In this document: positions 42,705 through 54,073 of the stretch, piece by piece
Position numbering within the stretch: position 1 is the first letter of the stretch
Layout: every line of letters starts with the position of its first letter
Source: Rhodopseudomonas boonkerdii
GTDB taxonomy: Bacteria > Pseudomonadota > Alphaproteobacteria > Rhizobiales > Xanthobacteraceae
Length of the DNA stretch: 64,000 nucleotides
Reading direction: 5' to 3'
NCBI RefSeq assembly: GCF_021184025.1
Contig: NZ_CP036537.1
Location: forward strand, 4,650,001-4,714,000
Program-made: the position numbers and the translations under genes
Notes under the pieces: generated by a model
The model's database searches: none
Told to the model about the DNA's origin: nothing
The model's input: the letters and a program-made list of their open reading frames with translations, nothing else

Positions 42705-43972
42705 TCAGCTACGCGCAAAAGACAGACGACGAGCAGCCCGTCACCGCACCGGTTCCGGCAACGGAGGAGCATATCGCGCCGGCGCCCCGGGTGTCAGTTC
42801 AGGCGTTCTGCGAAACCGTCGAGACCGCTTCGGCCGTGCAGGCAGCAGGTGAGGATCGTCGCATGGCCAAGGCGCATCTGAAGATTCAGATGGGCGGTAT
42901 GGCTGCAGCCATCGAGGCGTATCGTTCCGCGCCAACGCCGAACGTTATCCTGCTCGAGGCCGAGCCACGCACCGACATTCTCGGCGGACTCGACCAGCTC
43001 GCAACCGTCTGCGACGCAGGCACCCGCGTCATCGTGATCGGCAAAGTTAACGACGTCACGCTGTACCGTGAGCTGGTCCGCCGCGGCGTCAGCGATTATG
43101 TGATTGCGCCGGTCGTCACCATCGACGTCGTCCGCTCGATCTGCGGCCTGTTCTCCGCACCGGAAGCCAAGGCTGTCGGCCGCATCATCGCCGTCGTCGG
43201 CGCCAAGGGCGGTGTCGGCGCGTCCACCATCGCACACAATGTCGCCTGGGCCATCGCCCGCGATCTGGCGCTAGACTCCGTAGTCGCCGATCTGGACCTC
43301 GCCTTCGGCACCGCCGGCCTCGACTACAATCAGGACCCCCCGCAAGGCATCGCGGATGCGGTGTTCTCGCCGGACCGTATCGACACTGCCTTCATCGACC
43401 GCCTGCTGTCGAAATGCACAGATCATCTCAGCTTGCTGGCCGCGCCGGCAACGCTGGAGCGCGTCTACGATTTCGGCACCGAAGCCTTCGATTCCATCTT
43501 CGATACGCTGCGCTCGACGATGCCCTGCATCGTGCTCGACGTGCCGCATCAATGGACCGGCTGGACCAAGCGCGCGCTGATCGGTGCCGATGATATTCTG
43601 ATCGTCGCCTCGCCGGATCTGGCCAATCTGCGCAACACCAAGAATATGTACGACCTGATCAAGGCCTCGCGACCGAACGATCGGCCGCCGCTCTATTGTC
43701 TCAATCAGGTCGGCGTGCCGAAACGTCCGGAAATCAGCGCCGCCGAATTCGCCAAGGCCATCGAGACCCCGCCAATCGCGACCATCCCGTTCGAACCGCA
43801 GATCTTTGGCGCCGCCGCAAATAACGGTCAGATGATTGCCGAGGTCTCGGCCAATCATCGTACCACGGAGATGTTCCTGCAGATCGCCCAGCGGCTGACC
43901 GGCCGCGGCGAGGCGAAAAAGCCGCGAGGCTCCCTTCTCGCGCCGCTGCTGGAGAAGTTGCGGTCAAAGTGA
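42701..43972 (+). CDS. cpaE: Pilus assembly ATPase CpaE (MinD/ParA-like, TadZ)
   Basis: 423-residue protein that positions the pilus machine. An N-terminal receiver-like domain lacks a convincing phospho-acceptor and contains 'NVILLEAEPRTDILGGLDQL'. A MinD/ParA-like ATPase follows, with deviant Walker A 'GAKGGVGAST' (167-176) and 'DSVVADLDLAFGTAGLDYNQ'. Later 'IVASPDLANLRNTKNMYDLI' is typical of TadZ/CpaE. It overlaps cpaD by four bases and precedes cpaF by 21 bases. Confidence 0.95.
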   Translation: MISYAQKTDDEQPVTAPVPATEEHIAPAPRVSVQAFCETVETASAVQAAGEDRRMAKAHLKIQMGGMAAAIEAYRSAPTPNVILLEAEPRTDILGGLDQLATVCDAGTRVIVIGKVNDVTLYRELVRRGVSDYVIAPVVTIDVVRSICGLFSAPEAKAVGRIIAVVGAKGGVGASTIAHNVAWAIARDLALDSVVADLDLAFGTAGLDYNQDPPQGIADAVFSPDRIDTAFIDRLLSKCTDHLSLLAAPATLERVYDFGTEAFDSIFDTLRSTMPCIVLDVPHQWTGWTKRALIGADDILIVASPDLANLRNTKNMYDLIKASRPNDRPPLYCLNQVGVPKRPEISAAEFAKAIETPPIATIPFEPQIFGAAANNGQMIAEVSANHRTTEMFLQIAQRLTGRGEAKKPRGSLLAPLLEKLRSK

Positions 43973-43993
43973 CGTACCGCAAGGAGTTGAGTC

Positions 43994-45436
43994 GTGTTTG
44001 GTAAGCGTAGTGGAATAGAGACCGAGCTTCGTCCCCTTCGGCCCGCCAGCTCTCCGCCGGCTGCGCCATCCGCATCGGCTGCGCCGATCGTCTCCGCACC
44101 GCCGCTCTCTCCCGCACGTGCTCCCGCGGCGCCGGTCCCCGAGCGCCGCTCGGACAACTATTATCAGGTCAAAGCAACGATCTTCGGCGCGCTGATCGAG
44201 GCAATCGACCTCGCCCAGCTCGCCAAGCTCGACAGCGAATCGGCACGCGAGGAAATCCGCGACATCGTCAACGAGATCATCGCGATCAAGAATATCGTGA
44301 TGTCTATCGCCGAGCAGGAAGAGCTGCTCGACGACATCTGCAACGACGTACTCGGTTACGGTCCGCTGGAACCACTGCTGGCACGCGACGACATTGCCGA
44401 TATCATGGTCAACGGCGCTGGCACCGTATTTATCGAAGTCGCTGGCCGTATCCAGAAGACCGGAATCCGCTTCCGTGACAATCAGCAACTGCTCAACATC
44501 TGCCAGCGCATCGTCAGCCAGGTCGGCCGCCGCGTCGACGAGTCTTCGCCGATCTGCGACGCCCGTCTCGCCGACGGTTCGCGTGTCAACGCCATCGTGC
44601 CGCCGCTGGCGATCGATGGTCCCGCGCTCACCATTCGTAAGTTCAAGAAGGACAAGCTGACGCTGGATCAGCTCGTGAAATTCGGCGCAATCTCCGCGGA
44701 GGGCGCGCAGATCCTGCAGATCATTGGCCGTGTCCGCTGTAATGTCCTGATCTCCGGCGGTACCGGCTCCGGCAAGACGACGCTGCTAAACTGCCTGACC
44801 AACTACATCGACGATGACGAACGCATCATCACCTGCGAAGACGCTGCCGAACTGCAGCTGCAGCAACCGCATGTGGTGCGCCTGGAAACCCGCCCGCCGA
44901 ATATCGAAGGTGAGGGTCAGGTGACCATGCGCGAGCTGGTACGCAACTGTCTGCGTATGCGTCCAGAACGTATCATCGTCGGCGAAGTCCGCGGGCCGGA
45001 AGCATTCGATCTCTTGCAGGCGATGAATACCGGCCATGACGGATCGATGGGCACGCTGCACGCCAACAACCCACGCGAAGCCTTGTCCCGCTGTGAGTCG
45101 ATGATCACCATGGGCGGTTTCTCGCTGCCGTCGCGCACCATCCGCGAAATGATCTGCGCCTCCATCGATGTCATCGTGCAGGCGGCGCGCCTGCGCGACG
45201 GTTCGCGACGCATCACCCACATCACCGAAGTGATGGGTATGGAAGGTGACACCATCATCACCCAGGACGTGTTCCTATACGACATCGTTGGTGAGGATGC
45301 GAATGGCAGCATCATTGGTCGTCATCGATCCACCGGGATCGGCCGCCCCAAATTCTGGGAACGTGCGCGCTATTACGGCGAAGAGAAGCGACTTGCCGCA
45401 GCGCTGGACGCAGCCGAAGTTGCGGCGAACATCTAA
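43994..45436 (+). CDS. cpaF: Pilus secretion/assembly ATPase CpaF (TadA)
   Basis: 480-residue hexameric motor ATPase of the type II/IV secretion superfamily. After a Pro/Ala-rich N-terminus come the N-terminal domain ('[20 protein letters not shown]') and the ATPase with Walker A '[14 protein letters not shown]' (about 255-268), the Asp box ('[11 protein letters not shown]'), Walker B region ('[20 protein letters not shown]') and His box ('[20 protein letters not shown]'). GTG start at 43994 with AAGGAG seven bases upstream. Confidence 0.97.
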   Translation: MFGKRSGIETELRPLRPASSPPAAPSASAAPIVSAPPLSPARAPAAPVPERRSDNYYQVKATIFGALIEAIDLAQLAKLDSESAREEIRDIVNEIIAIKNIVMSIAEQEELLDDICNDVLGYGPLEPLLARDDIADIMVNGAGTVFIEVAGRIQKTGIRFRDNQQLLNICQRIVSQVGRRVDESSPICDARLADGSRVNAIVPPLAIDGPALTIRKFKKDKLTLDQLVKFGAISAEGAQILQIIGRVRCNVLISGGTGSGKTTLLNCLTNYIDDDERIITCEDAAELQLQQPHVVRLETRPPNIEGEGQVTMRELVRNCLRMRPERIIVGEVRGPEAFDLLQAMNTGHDGSMGTLHANNPREALSRCESMITMGGFSLPSRTIREMICASIDVIVQAARLRDGSRRITHITEVMGMEGDTIITQDVFLYDIVGEDANGSIIGRHRSTGIGRPKFWERARYYGEEKRLAAALDAAEVAANI

Positions 45437-45448
45437 GGGGAGCAGCCG

Positions 45449-46423
45449 ATGAACATGCAGGCGCTCGCACTGGCTTTCATGGCTTCGGTCGCGGTCGGCG
45501 GCCTCGCCTGGGTCTTCCTCTATCCCCAACTGTCCGGCGAGAAGAAGGCCGAGGAACGCCGCTCCTCGATCGCGCGGACTGAGCCGAAGGCGCGTTCGGT
45601 CGATCGCGCACAGCGCTCCAGGCGCGATCAGGTCGAGACATCCTTGAAGGAAGTCGAGGCACGCAACAAGGAAAAGAACAAGGTGCCGCTGGGCACCCGT
45701 ATCGCGCAGGCCGGGCTCGACTGGAGCGAGCAGAAATTTCTCGTCATCTCCGGCATAATGGGCCTGTTCGCCTTCGCGATAACCGCATTGTTCGGCGGCG
45801 GCCTGTTGGCGGGCGCTGGTCTCGCTTTCGCCGCCGGCTTCGGGCTGCCACGCTGGTTGCTCGGCTTTCTCAAGAAGCGCCGCGAAAATGCTTTTCTGCT
45901 GGCGCTGCCCGATGCAGTCGACGTCGTGGTCCGCGGCATCAAGGCCGGCCTGCCGCTGTTCGACTCCCTGAAGGTCGTCGCTGCGGATGCGCCGGAGCCG
46001 CTGCGCAGCGAGTTCAATGCCATCATCGAAACCCAAACCATCGGCATGCCGCTCGGCGACGCCTGTGCACGCCTCTATGATCGCATGCCGCTGCCGGAGG
46101 CCAATTTCTTCGGCATCGTGATCTCGATCCAACAGAAGTCGGGCGGCAATCTATCGGAAGCACTTGGCAATCTTTCCAAGGTGCTGCGCGACCGCAAGAA
46201 GATGAAAGAGAAGATCCAGGCGATGTCGATGGAGGCCAAGGCTTCGGCCGCCATCATCGGTTCGCTGCCGCCAATCGTTATGCTGCTCGTCTATCTGAGC
46301 ACGCCCGACTATATCTCGCTGCTTTGGACCCATCCGACCGGCCGTCTGATGCTGGCAGGCTGCGTGGTGTGGATGAGCTGCGGCATCCTGGTCATGAAGA
46401 AAATGATCAATTTCGATTTCTGA
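45449..46423 (+). CDS. tadB: Pilus inner-membrane platform protein TadB
   Basis: 324-residue T2SF-domain membrane protein, the first of the paired platform subunits that couple CpaF to the growing pilus. It has an N-terminal helix (residues 5-27), a charged linker, helices near 98-135, the T2SF domain 'LPDAVDVVVRGIKAGLPLFD' to 'GNLSEALGNLSKVLRDRKKM', and C-terminal helices. ATG 45449 with AAGGGGAG upstream; it begins 12 bases after cpaF. Confidence 0.94.
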   Translation: MNMQALALAFMASVAVGGLAWVFLYPQLSGEKKAEERRSSIARTEPKARSVDRAQRSRRDQVETSLKEVEARNKEKNKVPLGTRIAQAGLDWSEQKFLVISGIMGLFAFAITALFGGGLLAGAGLAFAAGFGLPRWLLGFLKKRRENAFLLALPDAVDVVVRGIKAGLPLFDSLKVVAADAPEPLRSEFNAIIETQTIGMPLGDACARLYDRMPLPEANFFGIVISIQQKSGGNLSEALGNLSKVLRDRKKMKEKIQAMSMEAKASAAIIGSLPPIVMLLVYLSTPDYISLLWTHPTGRLMLAGCVVWMSCGILVMKKMINFDF

Positions 46424-46432
46424 TGGTGCGTC

Positions 46433-47407
46433 ATGGTTGATCTGCTGATCGCAAAGCTGCACGACACCCGCTTCATGATGATGCTCATGGCGGCCGTCGC
46501 CGTGACGGCAACTGCCTATACGTTGCTGGTGCCGCTGTTCGCCAGCGACGGGCTGGCCAAGCGCATGAAGGCCGTTGCCAGCGAGCGCGAGCGGCTGCGT
46601 CAACGCGAGCGCGACCGTATAGCCAATACCGGAAAGGTCTCGCTGCGACAGACGCCGAAACAAATCGTTTCCAAGGTCGTCAGCGACTTCAATCTCACCA
46701 AATGGCTGGCCCAGGAAGCGGCCCTCGACAAGCTGGTGATGGCCGGTTACCGCGGTCAGGCGCCTTACGTCACCTTTTTGTTCTTCCGTCTCGTCACACC
46801 GATTGCCTTTCTGATACTTGCGATCCTCTACGTATTCGTCATCTCCCGGATGGAGCAATCGCTCCCCGTCAAGATCGGCATGTGCGTCGGCGCGACCTGG
46901 TTCGGTATGCAGGCGCCGATGATCTTTCTCAAGAATGCCATCACAAAACGCCAGCTTTCGATCCGCCGCGCCTTTCCCGACGCTCTCGACCTGCTGCTAA
47001 TCTGTATCGAATCCGGCATGTCTATCGAGGTCGCGTTCCGCCGCGTCTCCATCGAGATTGCCTCGCAATCGATCCCGCTCGCAGAGGAATTCACTCTGAC
47101 CACAGCCGAGCTGTCCTATCTGCAGGATCGCAAGGTGGCGTATGAGAATCTCGCCAAACGCACCGGCCTCGAAGGCGTGAAATCTGTATGTCTCGCGCTG
47201 ATGCAGTCGGAGCGCTACGGCACGCCGCTTGGCCAGAGCTTGCGCGTGATGGCGCAGGAGAATCGCGACATGCGCATGAACGAGGCGGAGAAGAAAGCTG
47301 CAGCCCTGCCGCCGAAGCTCACGGTACCGATGATCCTATTCTTCCTGCCGGTGCTATTCGTGGTCATTCTCGGGCCGACCGGCATCAAGGTCGCCGCGAT
47401 GCAATGA
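46433..47407 (+). CDS. tadC: Pilus inner-membrane platform protein TadC
   Basis: 324-residue T2SF-domain partner of TadB. Helices lie near residues 15-38 and 115-140. The T2SF core reads 'RRAFPDALDLLLICIESGMS' and 'GTPLGQSLRVMAQENRDMRM', followed by 'EKKAAALPPKLTVPMILFFL', the TadC C-terminal signature. It starts nine bases after tadB and is the last gene of the plus-strand pilus operon, convergent with the TadD-like gene 12 bases away. Confidence 0.94.
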   Translation: MVDLLIAKLHDTRFMMMLMAAVAVTATAYTLLVPLFASDGLAKRMKAVASERERLRQRERDRIANTGKVSLRQTPKQIVSKVVSDFNLTKWLAQEAALDKLVMAGYRGQAPYVTFLFFRLVTPIAFLILAILYVFVISRMEQSLPVKIGMCVGATWFGMQAPMIFLKNAITKRQLSIRRAFPDALDLLLICIESGMSIEVAFRRVSIEIASQSIPLAEEFTLTTAELSYLQDRKVAYENLAKRTGLEGVKSVCLALMQSERYGTPLGQSLRVMAQENRDMRMNEAEKKAAALPPKLTVPMILFFLPVLFVVILGPTGIKVAAMQ

Positions 47408-47419
47408 ACGATGAAGCGC

Positions 47420-48229
47420 TTACGAGCGCTTCGCGTCGTCCTGGCCGCTGAAACGCGCGCCGGCCTTGTTGCTCAGCATCTGCTTGAGATAGGCGACGTT
47501 GGCAGCAGCTTCATCTGGCGGCAGATCGGCACGAACGATCGTCTCAGCCTCGCTGAAGCGGCCCTGCAGGCCGACGACGAGTCCCAGATTTTGCCTGACG
47601 CGCGGATCCACAGTCCCGCGTCCCTGCTGTGCCCGGCGGAGCGTCGCTTCGGCCAGCGGCAGATCCTTCGACAGCATGTAGGACAGGCCGAGATTCGACA
47701 ACACCGAGGGTTCTTCGGGCCGGATCTTCAACGCGTTGTCATAGTAGCGGCGTGCTTCGTCGTGTCGTCCCATCTGGTCGAGCGCAGCGCCCTGCGCCGA
47801 CAGAATGCGCCAGTCGGGATTGGCCGGTGAATGCGCGGTACCGAGCACTTCGAAAGCGCGTTCGAAATTTCCGGCATCGGCGAGGGCACGGCCATAGCCG
47901 GCCATCAGCGCCTTGTTGCCGGGATTGTTGAGTGTCGCCTGTTCGAACACGGAGACAGCCTGCGCGCGTTGCCCGTTGGCGCGCAGCGCCTGGCCATAGC
48001 GCATCGCAGCGTCCGCATCGCGCGGATTGGCGCGGAACCGCTCGCCATAGACCCCAATGTCGCGCACAGGATCGACGGGCGGACTCGCCGGCGACGCTTC
48101 GGCGCGCGTGCCGATGGAACCGGTGATGTCGGACATGCCCGCGGTCTTGCAGCCGGCAAGGCCGGCGGCCAGAATTGCCGTCGTGGCAGCAGTCACGAGA
48201 AACCGCGCAACACAGAAGGGCTGACGCAT
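47420..48229 (-). CDS. tadD: TPR-repeat lipoprotein, TadD-like
   Basis: 269-residue outer-membrane lipoprotein with tetratricopeptide repeats, the pilotin-like component of Tad systems. The signal ends in the lipobox 'LAAGLAGC'. After a Ser/Pro linker, TPR units run from 'DADAAMRYGQALRANGQRAQ' through 'PSVLSNLGLSYMLSKDLPLA' to the C-terminus. The ATG at 48229 is taken as the signal-peptide start; the frame is open upstream to about 48280. It ends 12 bases from tadC, tail to tail, so it is a separate unit of the pilus locus. Confidence 0.85.
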   Translation of the reverse strand: MRQPFCVARFLVTAATTAILAAGLAGCKTAGMSDITGSIGTRAEASPASPPVDPVRDIGVYGERFRANPRDADAAMRYGQALRANGQRAQAVSVFEQATLNNPGNKALMAGYGRALADAGNFERAFEVLGTAHSPANPDWRILSAQGAALDQMGRHDEARRYYDNALKIRPEEPSVLSNLGLSYMLSKDLPLAEATLRRAQQGRGTVDPRVRQNLGLVVGLQGRFSEAETIVRADLPPDEAAANVAYLKQMLSNKAGARFSGQDDAKRS

Positions 48230-48394
48230 GGCACTTTGACTCAAGAATGATCCGAATGATCGAACAGATTGGGTCAGCAATAGAGTGTTAACCCTAATGG
48301 CTGGTTAATCGGAACGTCCGCTATCATATCCCCGGTTACCACCTCTTGACGCGTTCGGCCGCATAATGGCCTCTTCTCAGCTGCGAGCCTCGCC

Positions 48395-49777
48395 ATGCAC
48401 TCTACCCTCGACTTATCCCCTATCACACCGGCGATCCCGATCACCTTCGTGACCAAGAGCACCTGGCCGGAGATCGCAGCGACGCTGCCCGCACCGGCAA
48501 GGGCGTTCGCCACGGCCAGTGGCTTTTCCAGCAAGCCTGGCGTGTGGCTGGCGCTCCCCGATAGCGAGGGCGCTATTGCGCAGGTGCTGTTCGGGCTCGA
48601 GGACAAGGATGCCAAGCATCACGACCTGTTCCGCGCCGGTGTGCTACCAAACGTTTTGCCTCCCGGCACCTATCGTTTTGCCAACGCCCCCCACGACACG
48701 CGTCTTGCCGTGCTCGCTTTCATGCTGGGCACCTATCGCTTCGGCCGCTATCGCGCGAATGAAGCGCCGAAGGTGAAACTGGTGCCGCCCGGCGGCATCG
48801 ACATCGCCGAGGTCAGTCGCATCGCGGAAGCCGCCGCCCTGGCACGCGATCTGATCAATACGCCGTCCAACGACATGGGGCCAGCAGAACTAGCAAAGGT
48901 GGCAGAGGAGCTCGCCACACGATTCGGCGCCAGCTTCAACTGCATCACCGGCGATGATCTCGCCGCGCGAAATTTTCCACTGATTCATACCGTCGGCATG
49001 GCCTCGCCCCGCGCACCGCGTCTGATCGATTTTTCCTGGGGCAATCCGGCTCACCCGAAGGTGACGCTGGTTGGCAAGGGTGTCTGCTTCGACACCGGCG
49101 GGCTCGATCTCAAGCCGTCCTCCAGCATGTTGATCATGAAGAAGGACATGGGCGGCGCAGCCAATGTGCTCGCGCTCGCACTGATGATCATGGACGCCAA
49201 GCTCAAGGTACGCCTGCGCGTTCTGATTCCTGCGGTCGAAAATGCGGTCGCCGGCAATGCTTTCCGCCCGCTCGATATCTTTAAATCGCGCAAGGGACCG
49301 ACAGTCGAGATCGGCAATACCGATGCCGAAGGGCGCCTCGTGCTCGCCGACGCGCTTGCACTGGCCGACGAGGAAGAGCCGGAGCTGCTTATCGATCTCG
49401 GCACCCTCACCGGCGCCGCGCGGGTTGCATTAGGCCCGGAACTGCCGCCATTCTACACAAATGACGAAGAGCTTGCTCTCGAGGTGGCGCGTGCTGCAAA
49501 AGAGCAGAACGATCCGTTGTGGCGATTGCCGCTTTGGGCCCCGTACGACGCGTGGCTCGATTCGAAGGTCGCCAATATCAACAACGCGCCATCCGGGGGC
49601 TTTGCCGGCTCAATCACCTGCGCGTTGTTTCTGCAGCGTTTCGTTGAATCCGCCAGGAGCTGGCTGCATGTGGACATCTATGGCTGGACGCCCTCGGCGA
49701 AGCCCGCACGCCCCGAAGGGGGCGAATGCCAGGCGGCCCGCGCAATCTATGCGCTGCTGATTCAGCGCTATGGATAA
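48395..49777 (+). CDS. Leucyl aminopeptidase family protein (M17)
   Basis: 460-residue cytoplasmic metallo-aminopeptidase of family M17 (PepA/PepB-like). The C-terminal catalytic domain has 'LVGKGVCFDTGGLDLKPSSS' (metal-binding Asp and Lys), 'MKKDMGGAAN' and the signature 'NTDAEGRLVLAD' (308-319), so two-zinc catalysis should be intact. It removes N-terminal amino acids in peptide turnover. The N-terminal domain is divergent from PepA, so the pepA symbol is not assigned. It overlaps the NlpC/P60 gene by eight bases. Confidence 0.93.
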   Translation: MHSTLDLSPITPAIPITFVTKSTWPEIAATLPAPARAFATASGFSSKPGVWLALPDSEGAIAQVLFGLEDKDAKHHDLFRAGVLPNVLPPGTYRFANAPHDTRLAVLAFMLGTYRFGRYRANEAPKVKLVPPGGIDIAEVSRIAEAAALARDLINTPSNDMGPAELAKVAEELATRFGASFNCITGDDLAARNFPLIHTVGMASPRAPRLIDFSWGNPAHPKVTLVGKGVCFDTGGLDLKPSSSMLIMKKDMGGAANVLALALMIMDAKLKVRLRVLIPAVENAVAGNAFRPLDIFKSRKGPTVEIGNTDAEGRLVLADALALADEEEPELLIDLGTLTGAARVALGPELPPFYTNDEELALEVARAAKEQNDPLWRLPLWAPYDAWLDSKVANINNAPSGGFAGSITCALFLQRFVESARSWLHVDIYGWTPSAKPARPEGGECQAARAIYALLIQRYG

Positions 49778-50612
49778 GCGCCTCACCCCTGCACGACCCG
49801 ATGTTGCCGCCAAGTATCTTGAAGGCAAAGTTGAAGCCGCACGCTTCGTCACCGGCGAGGAATTCGAGATCACCGACGGCGCAACTGCGATGCGACGCGA
49901 TCCTTTCGCTGGCGCAATGCTCGATACGCAGGCGCTGCGCGGCGAGCGCGTTACGATCTACGACCGCAACGACGAAGGCTGGGCCTGGGGCCAGCTCAAT
50001 TCGGACGGCTATGTCGGCTGGATTTCAGACCTAGCACTTTATCCTCCGGGTCCGGCACCCACCCATAAGGTAACGGCCTTACGCACCTTCGCCTTTCCCG
50101 GTCCATCGATCAAAATCCCGCCGATGGACACGCTGCCGCTCGGCGCGCGACTTTCCATCGCGAGAATGACTGATGCCTTTGCCATCGCCAGCAACGGTCA
50201 TCACATCCCGAAGCAGCATGTCGCCGAACTCGGCTTCATCGAACCGGATTTCGTCGCTGTTGCCGAACGCTTTGTCGGAACGCCATATCTTTGGGGCGGA
50301 AAAACCAGCCTCGGCATCGACTGCTCGGGTCTCGTGCAAATGGCGCTGACCGCCGCTGGCACCGGCTGTCCGCGCGACAGCGACATGCAGGAAAGCGGTC
50401 TCGGCCGTGCCTTATCCCCGGCTGAGAGCCAAACACTCAAGCGCGGCGATCTCATCTTTTGGCAAGGCCATGTCGCTATCGTTCGCGATGCCCATACCAT
50501 CGTGCACGCCAACGCGCATCACATGATGACGGCGATCGAGGATACACGAGGTGCCATCGCACGGATCGCTGCAGCCGGTAGCTCGATTACGAGCATCAAA
50601 CGGCTGGATTAG
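49770..50612 (+). CDS. NlpC/P60 family cysteine hydrolase with SH3-like domains
   Basis: 280-residue gamma-D-glutamyl-diamino-acid endopeptidase-like protein. Two SH3b-like segments occupy roughly residues 30-155 ('GERVTIYDRNDEGWAWGQLN'). The catalytic domain has Cys185 ('GIDCSGLVQMAL'), His234 ('GHVAIVRD') and His246 ('VHANAH'). There is no signal peptide, so it may act on recycled muropeptides in the cytoplasm. That fits coupling to the aminopeptidase gene, whose stop it overlaps. Its 3' end overlaps the Nudix gene, tail to tail, by 17 bases. Confidence 0.9.
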   Translation: MDKRLTPARPDVAAKYLEGKVEAARFVTGEEFEITDGATAMRRDPFAGAMLDTQALRGERVTIYDRNDEGWAWGQLNSDGYVGWISDLALYPPGPAPTHKVTALRTFAFPGPSIKIPPMDTLPLGARLSIARMTDAFAIASNGHHIPKQHVAELGFIEPDFVAVAERFVGTPYLWGGKTSLGIDCSGLVQMALTAAGTGCPRDSDMQESGLGRALSPAESQTLKRGDLIFWQGHVAIVRDAHTIVHANAHHMMTAIEDTRGAIARIAAAGSSITSIKRLD

Positions 50613-51243
50613 CCGCTTGCTCGAAATAATCCTGTAGGCGATCCCGGTGCAGCGCCAGCCATTGCAGGGCGCTGATCATCAAACCGTTGAAAACTTGCGC
50701 CTGCTCGAGGGCCGCGATGGCTGCATCGATCGTCACGATAAACGGGCGCGTATCTTCGTGTTCGTCGGCAAGGCCACCGCGCTGTGGCACTTTGCTGCTA
50801 TCGATGAACCCCAGAAAGAACGTCACGAGTTCATCGGTGATCCCCGGTGTCGGCAATACGCTGTAGAGTTCGATCAGTCGGTCCGGCACGATGCCGATCT
50901 CCTCACGGCATTCCCGCGCGGCTGCCGCGACGGCCCTCTCGTCACCATCGATACGCCCCGCGACGATTTCGACCATCTCGCCATGCCCGGTGGCGAGATG
51001 CGCCGGCAGGCGGAACTGGCGCAGCAGCACGATTTCGCCACGACCGAGATCGACGGGCAGAACGGCGGCGACGCGACCGGCGCGCAGCACGTCACGTTGC
51101 TGACGCAAAGTCTCGTCATGGTCACGAATGATCGCAATGTCATAGCGCTCGTAAGGCAGATAGCCCTTCGCAATCGTGACCGATGGCGACACCGCGACAT
51201 CCATGACGCGATCCGCAATACCATCCTTGTTATCGGTAGACAT
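50596..51243 (-). CDS. Nudix hydrolase (ADP-sugar pyrophosphatase type)
   Basis: 215-residue Nudix hydrolase. The Nudix box is readable as 'GRIDGDERAVAAAARECREE' followed by 'IGIVP' (GX5EX7REXXEEXG). Flanking features ('YDIAIIRDHDE', 'AAVLPVDLGRGEIVLLRQFR') resemble ADP-ribose/ADP-sugar or GDP-mannose pyrophosphatases (NudF/NudK group). The ATG at 51243 is used; the frame is open upstream only through yejF. It follows yejF by four bases, so it is probably the last gene of the yej transcript. Confidence 0.88.
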   Translation of the reverse strand: MSTDNKDGIADRVMDVAVSPSVTIAKGYLPYERYDIAIIRDHDETLRQQRDVLRAGRVAAVLPVDLGRGEIVLLRQFRLPAHLATGHGEMVEIVAGRIDGDERAVAAAARECREEIGIVPDRLIELYSVLPTPGITDELVTFFLGFIDSSKVPQRGGLADEHEDTRPFIVTIDAAIAALEQAQVFNGLMISALQWLALHRDRLQDYFEQAANPAV

Positions 51244-51247
51244 GGTG

Positions 51248-52885
<1,638 letters not shown>

Positions 52886-52894
52886 ATCTCAGCC

Positions 52895-54073
52895 CTACCT
52901 GAACGTCTTACGCGGATCGAAAGCATCGCGCACCGCTTCGCCGATGAAGATCAGCAGCGACAGCATGATCGCCACCGCAAAGAAGCCGGTGAAACCGAGC
53001 CAGGGCGCCTGTACATTGGCCTTGCCCTGCGACAGCAGCTCCCCGAGCGACGGCGAGCCAGGCGGCAGACCGAAGCCGAGGAAATCGAGCGCCGTCAGCG
53101 TCATCACTGAAGACGACACGATGAAGGGCAGGAATGTCATGGTGGCGACCATGGCATTGGGCAGCAGGTGTCTCACCATGATACTGCGATTGGAGACGCC
53201 CAGCGCCCGTGCCGCAGTGACATACTCAAAATTACGCCCGCGCAGGAATTCGGCGCGAACCAGACCGACCAGCGAGACCCACGAGAAAAGCAGGAGAATA
53301 CCGAGCAGCACGAAGAATCCAGGCACCAGCACCGCCGACAGGATCAACAGCAGATAGAGCGATGGAATCGAACTCCAGATCTCGATGAAGCGTTGGAAAG
53401 CGAGATCGACCCAGCCGCCGAAATAGCCCTGCACGCCACCGGCGGCGACGCCGATGATGGAGGACAGGATCGTCAGTGTGAGTCCGAACAGCACGGAGAT
53501 GCGGAAGCCATAGATCAGGCGCGCAACGACATCGCGGCCCTGATCGTCAGTACCCAGCCAGTTGTATTCGAGATCGCGGCAGCCCTTGAGCCCCTTCTTC
53601 TCGACCACTGGCTTGCATTGCTCTTCGGTGAGCATCCAGGTCGGTTTCGACGGCGCCGGGGTCGGCAGGTCGAGATTATGGGTGTCATAGGAATAGCGGA
53701 TTGGCGGCCAATATATGCTGCCGCCCTTCTCGGCGATCAGCTTCTGCAGGAATGGATCGCGATAATCCGCGGCGGTTTCGAAATCGCCACCAAAGGTGGT
53801 TTCTGAATAGGTGACGATTGAGGGGAAATACAGTTTGCCATCGAATTTGATCAGGAACGGTCGATCATTGGCGATCACTTCCGCAAATAGCGAAATGACG
53901 AACAGAAGCGAGAAGATCCAGAGCGACCAATAACCACGCCGGTTGGCTTTGAAATTTTGCCAGCGACGCCTGTTGAGCGGCGACAGGCCCAGCGAACGAC
54001 GCGACGGTGGCACGGCCCCGCCGAGTGGCGTCTGCGTAGTGGTTTCGACAGGCATGGGAGCTGTGACGGTCAT
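52895..54073 (-). CDS. yejE: Oligopeptide ABC transporter permease YejE
   Basis: 392-residue DppC-type permease. A membrane helix near residues 48-66 is followed by a long periplasmic insert ('KPVVEKKGLKGCRDLEYNWL', then 'GTDDQGRDVVARLIYG'), typical of YejE. The EAA loop is 'YVTAARALGVSNRSIMVRHL', and the end 'FIGEAVRDAFDPRKTFR' is the DppC-like terminus. The start at 54073 overlaps the yejB stop (TGATG). It lies nine bases before yejF. Confidence 0.94.
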   Translation of the reverse strand: MTVTAPMPVETTTQTPLGGAVPPSRRSLGLSPLNRRRWQNFKANRRGYWSLWIFSLLFVISLFAEVIANDRPFLIKFDGKLYFPSIVTYSETTFGGDFETAADYRDPFLQKLIAEKGGSIYWPPIRYSYDTHNLDLPTPAPSKPTWMLTEEQCKPVVEKKGLKGCRDLEYNWLGTDDQGRDVVARLIYGFRISVLFGLTLTILSSIIGVAAGGVQGYFGGWVDLAFQRFIEIWSSIPSLYLLLILSAVLVPGFFVLLGILLLFSWVSLVGLVRAEFLRGRNFEYVTAARALGVSNRSIMVRHLLPNAMVATMTFLPFIVSSSVMTLTALDFLGFGLPPGSPSLGELLSQGKANVQAPWLGFTGFFAVAIMLSLLIFIGEAVRDAFDPRKTFR

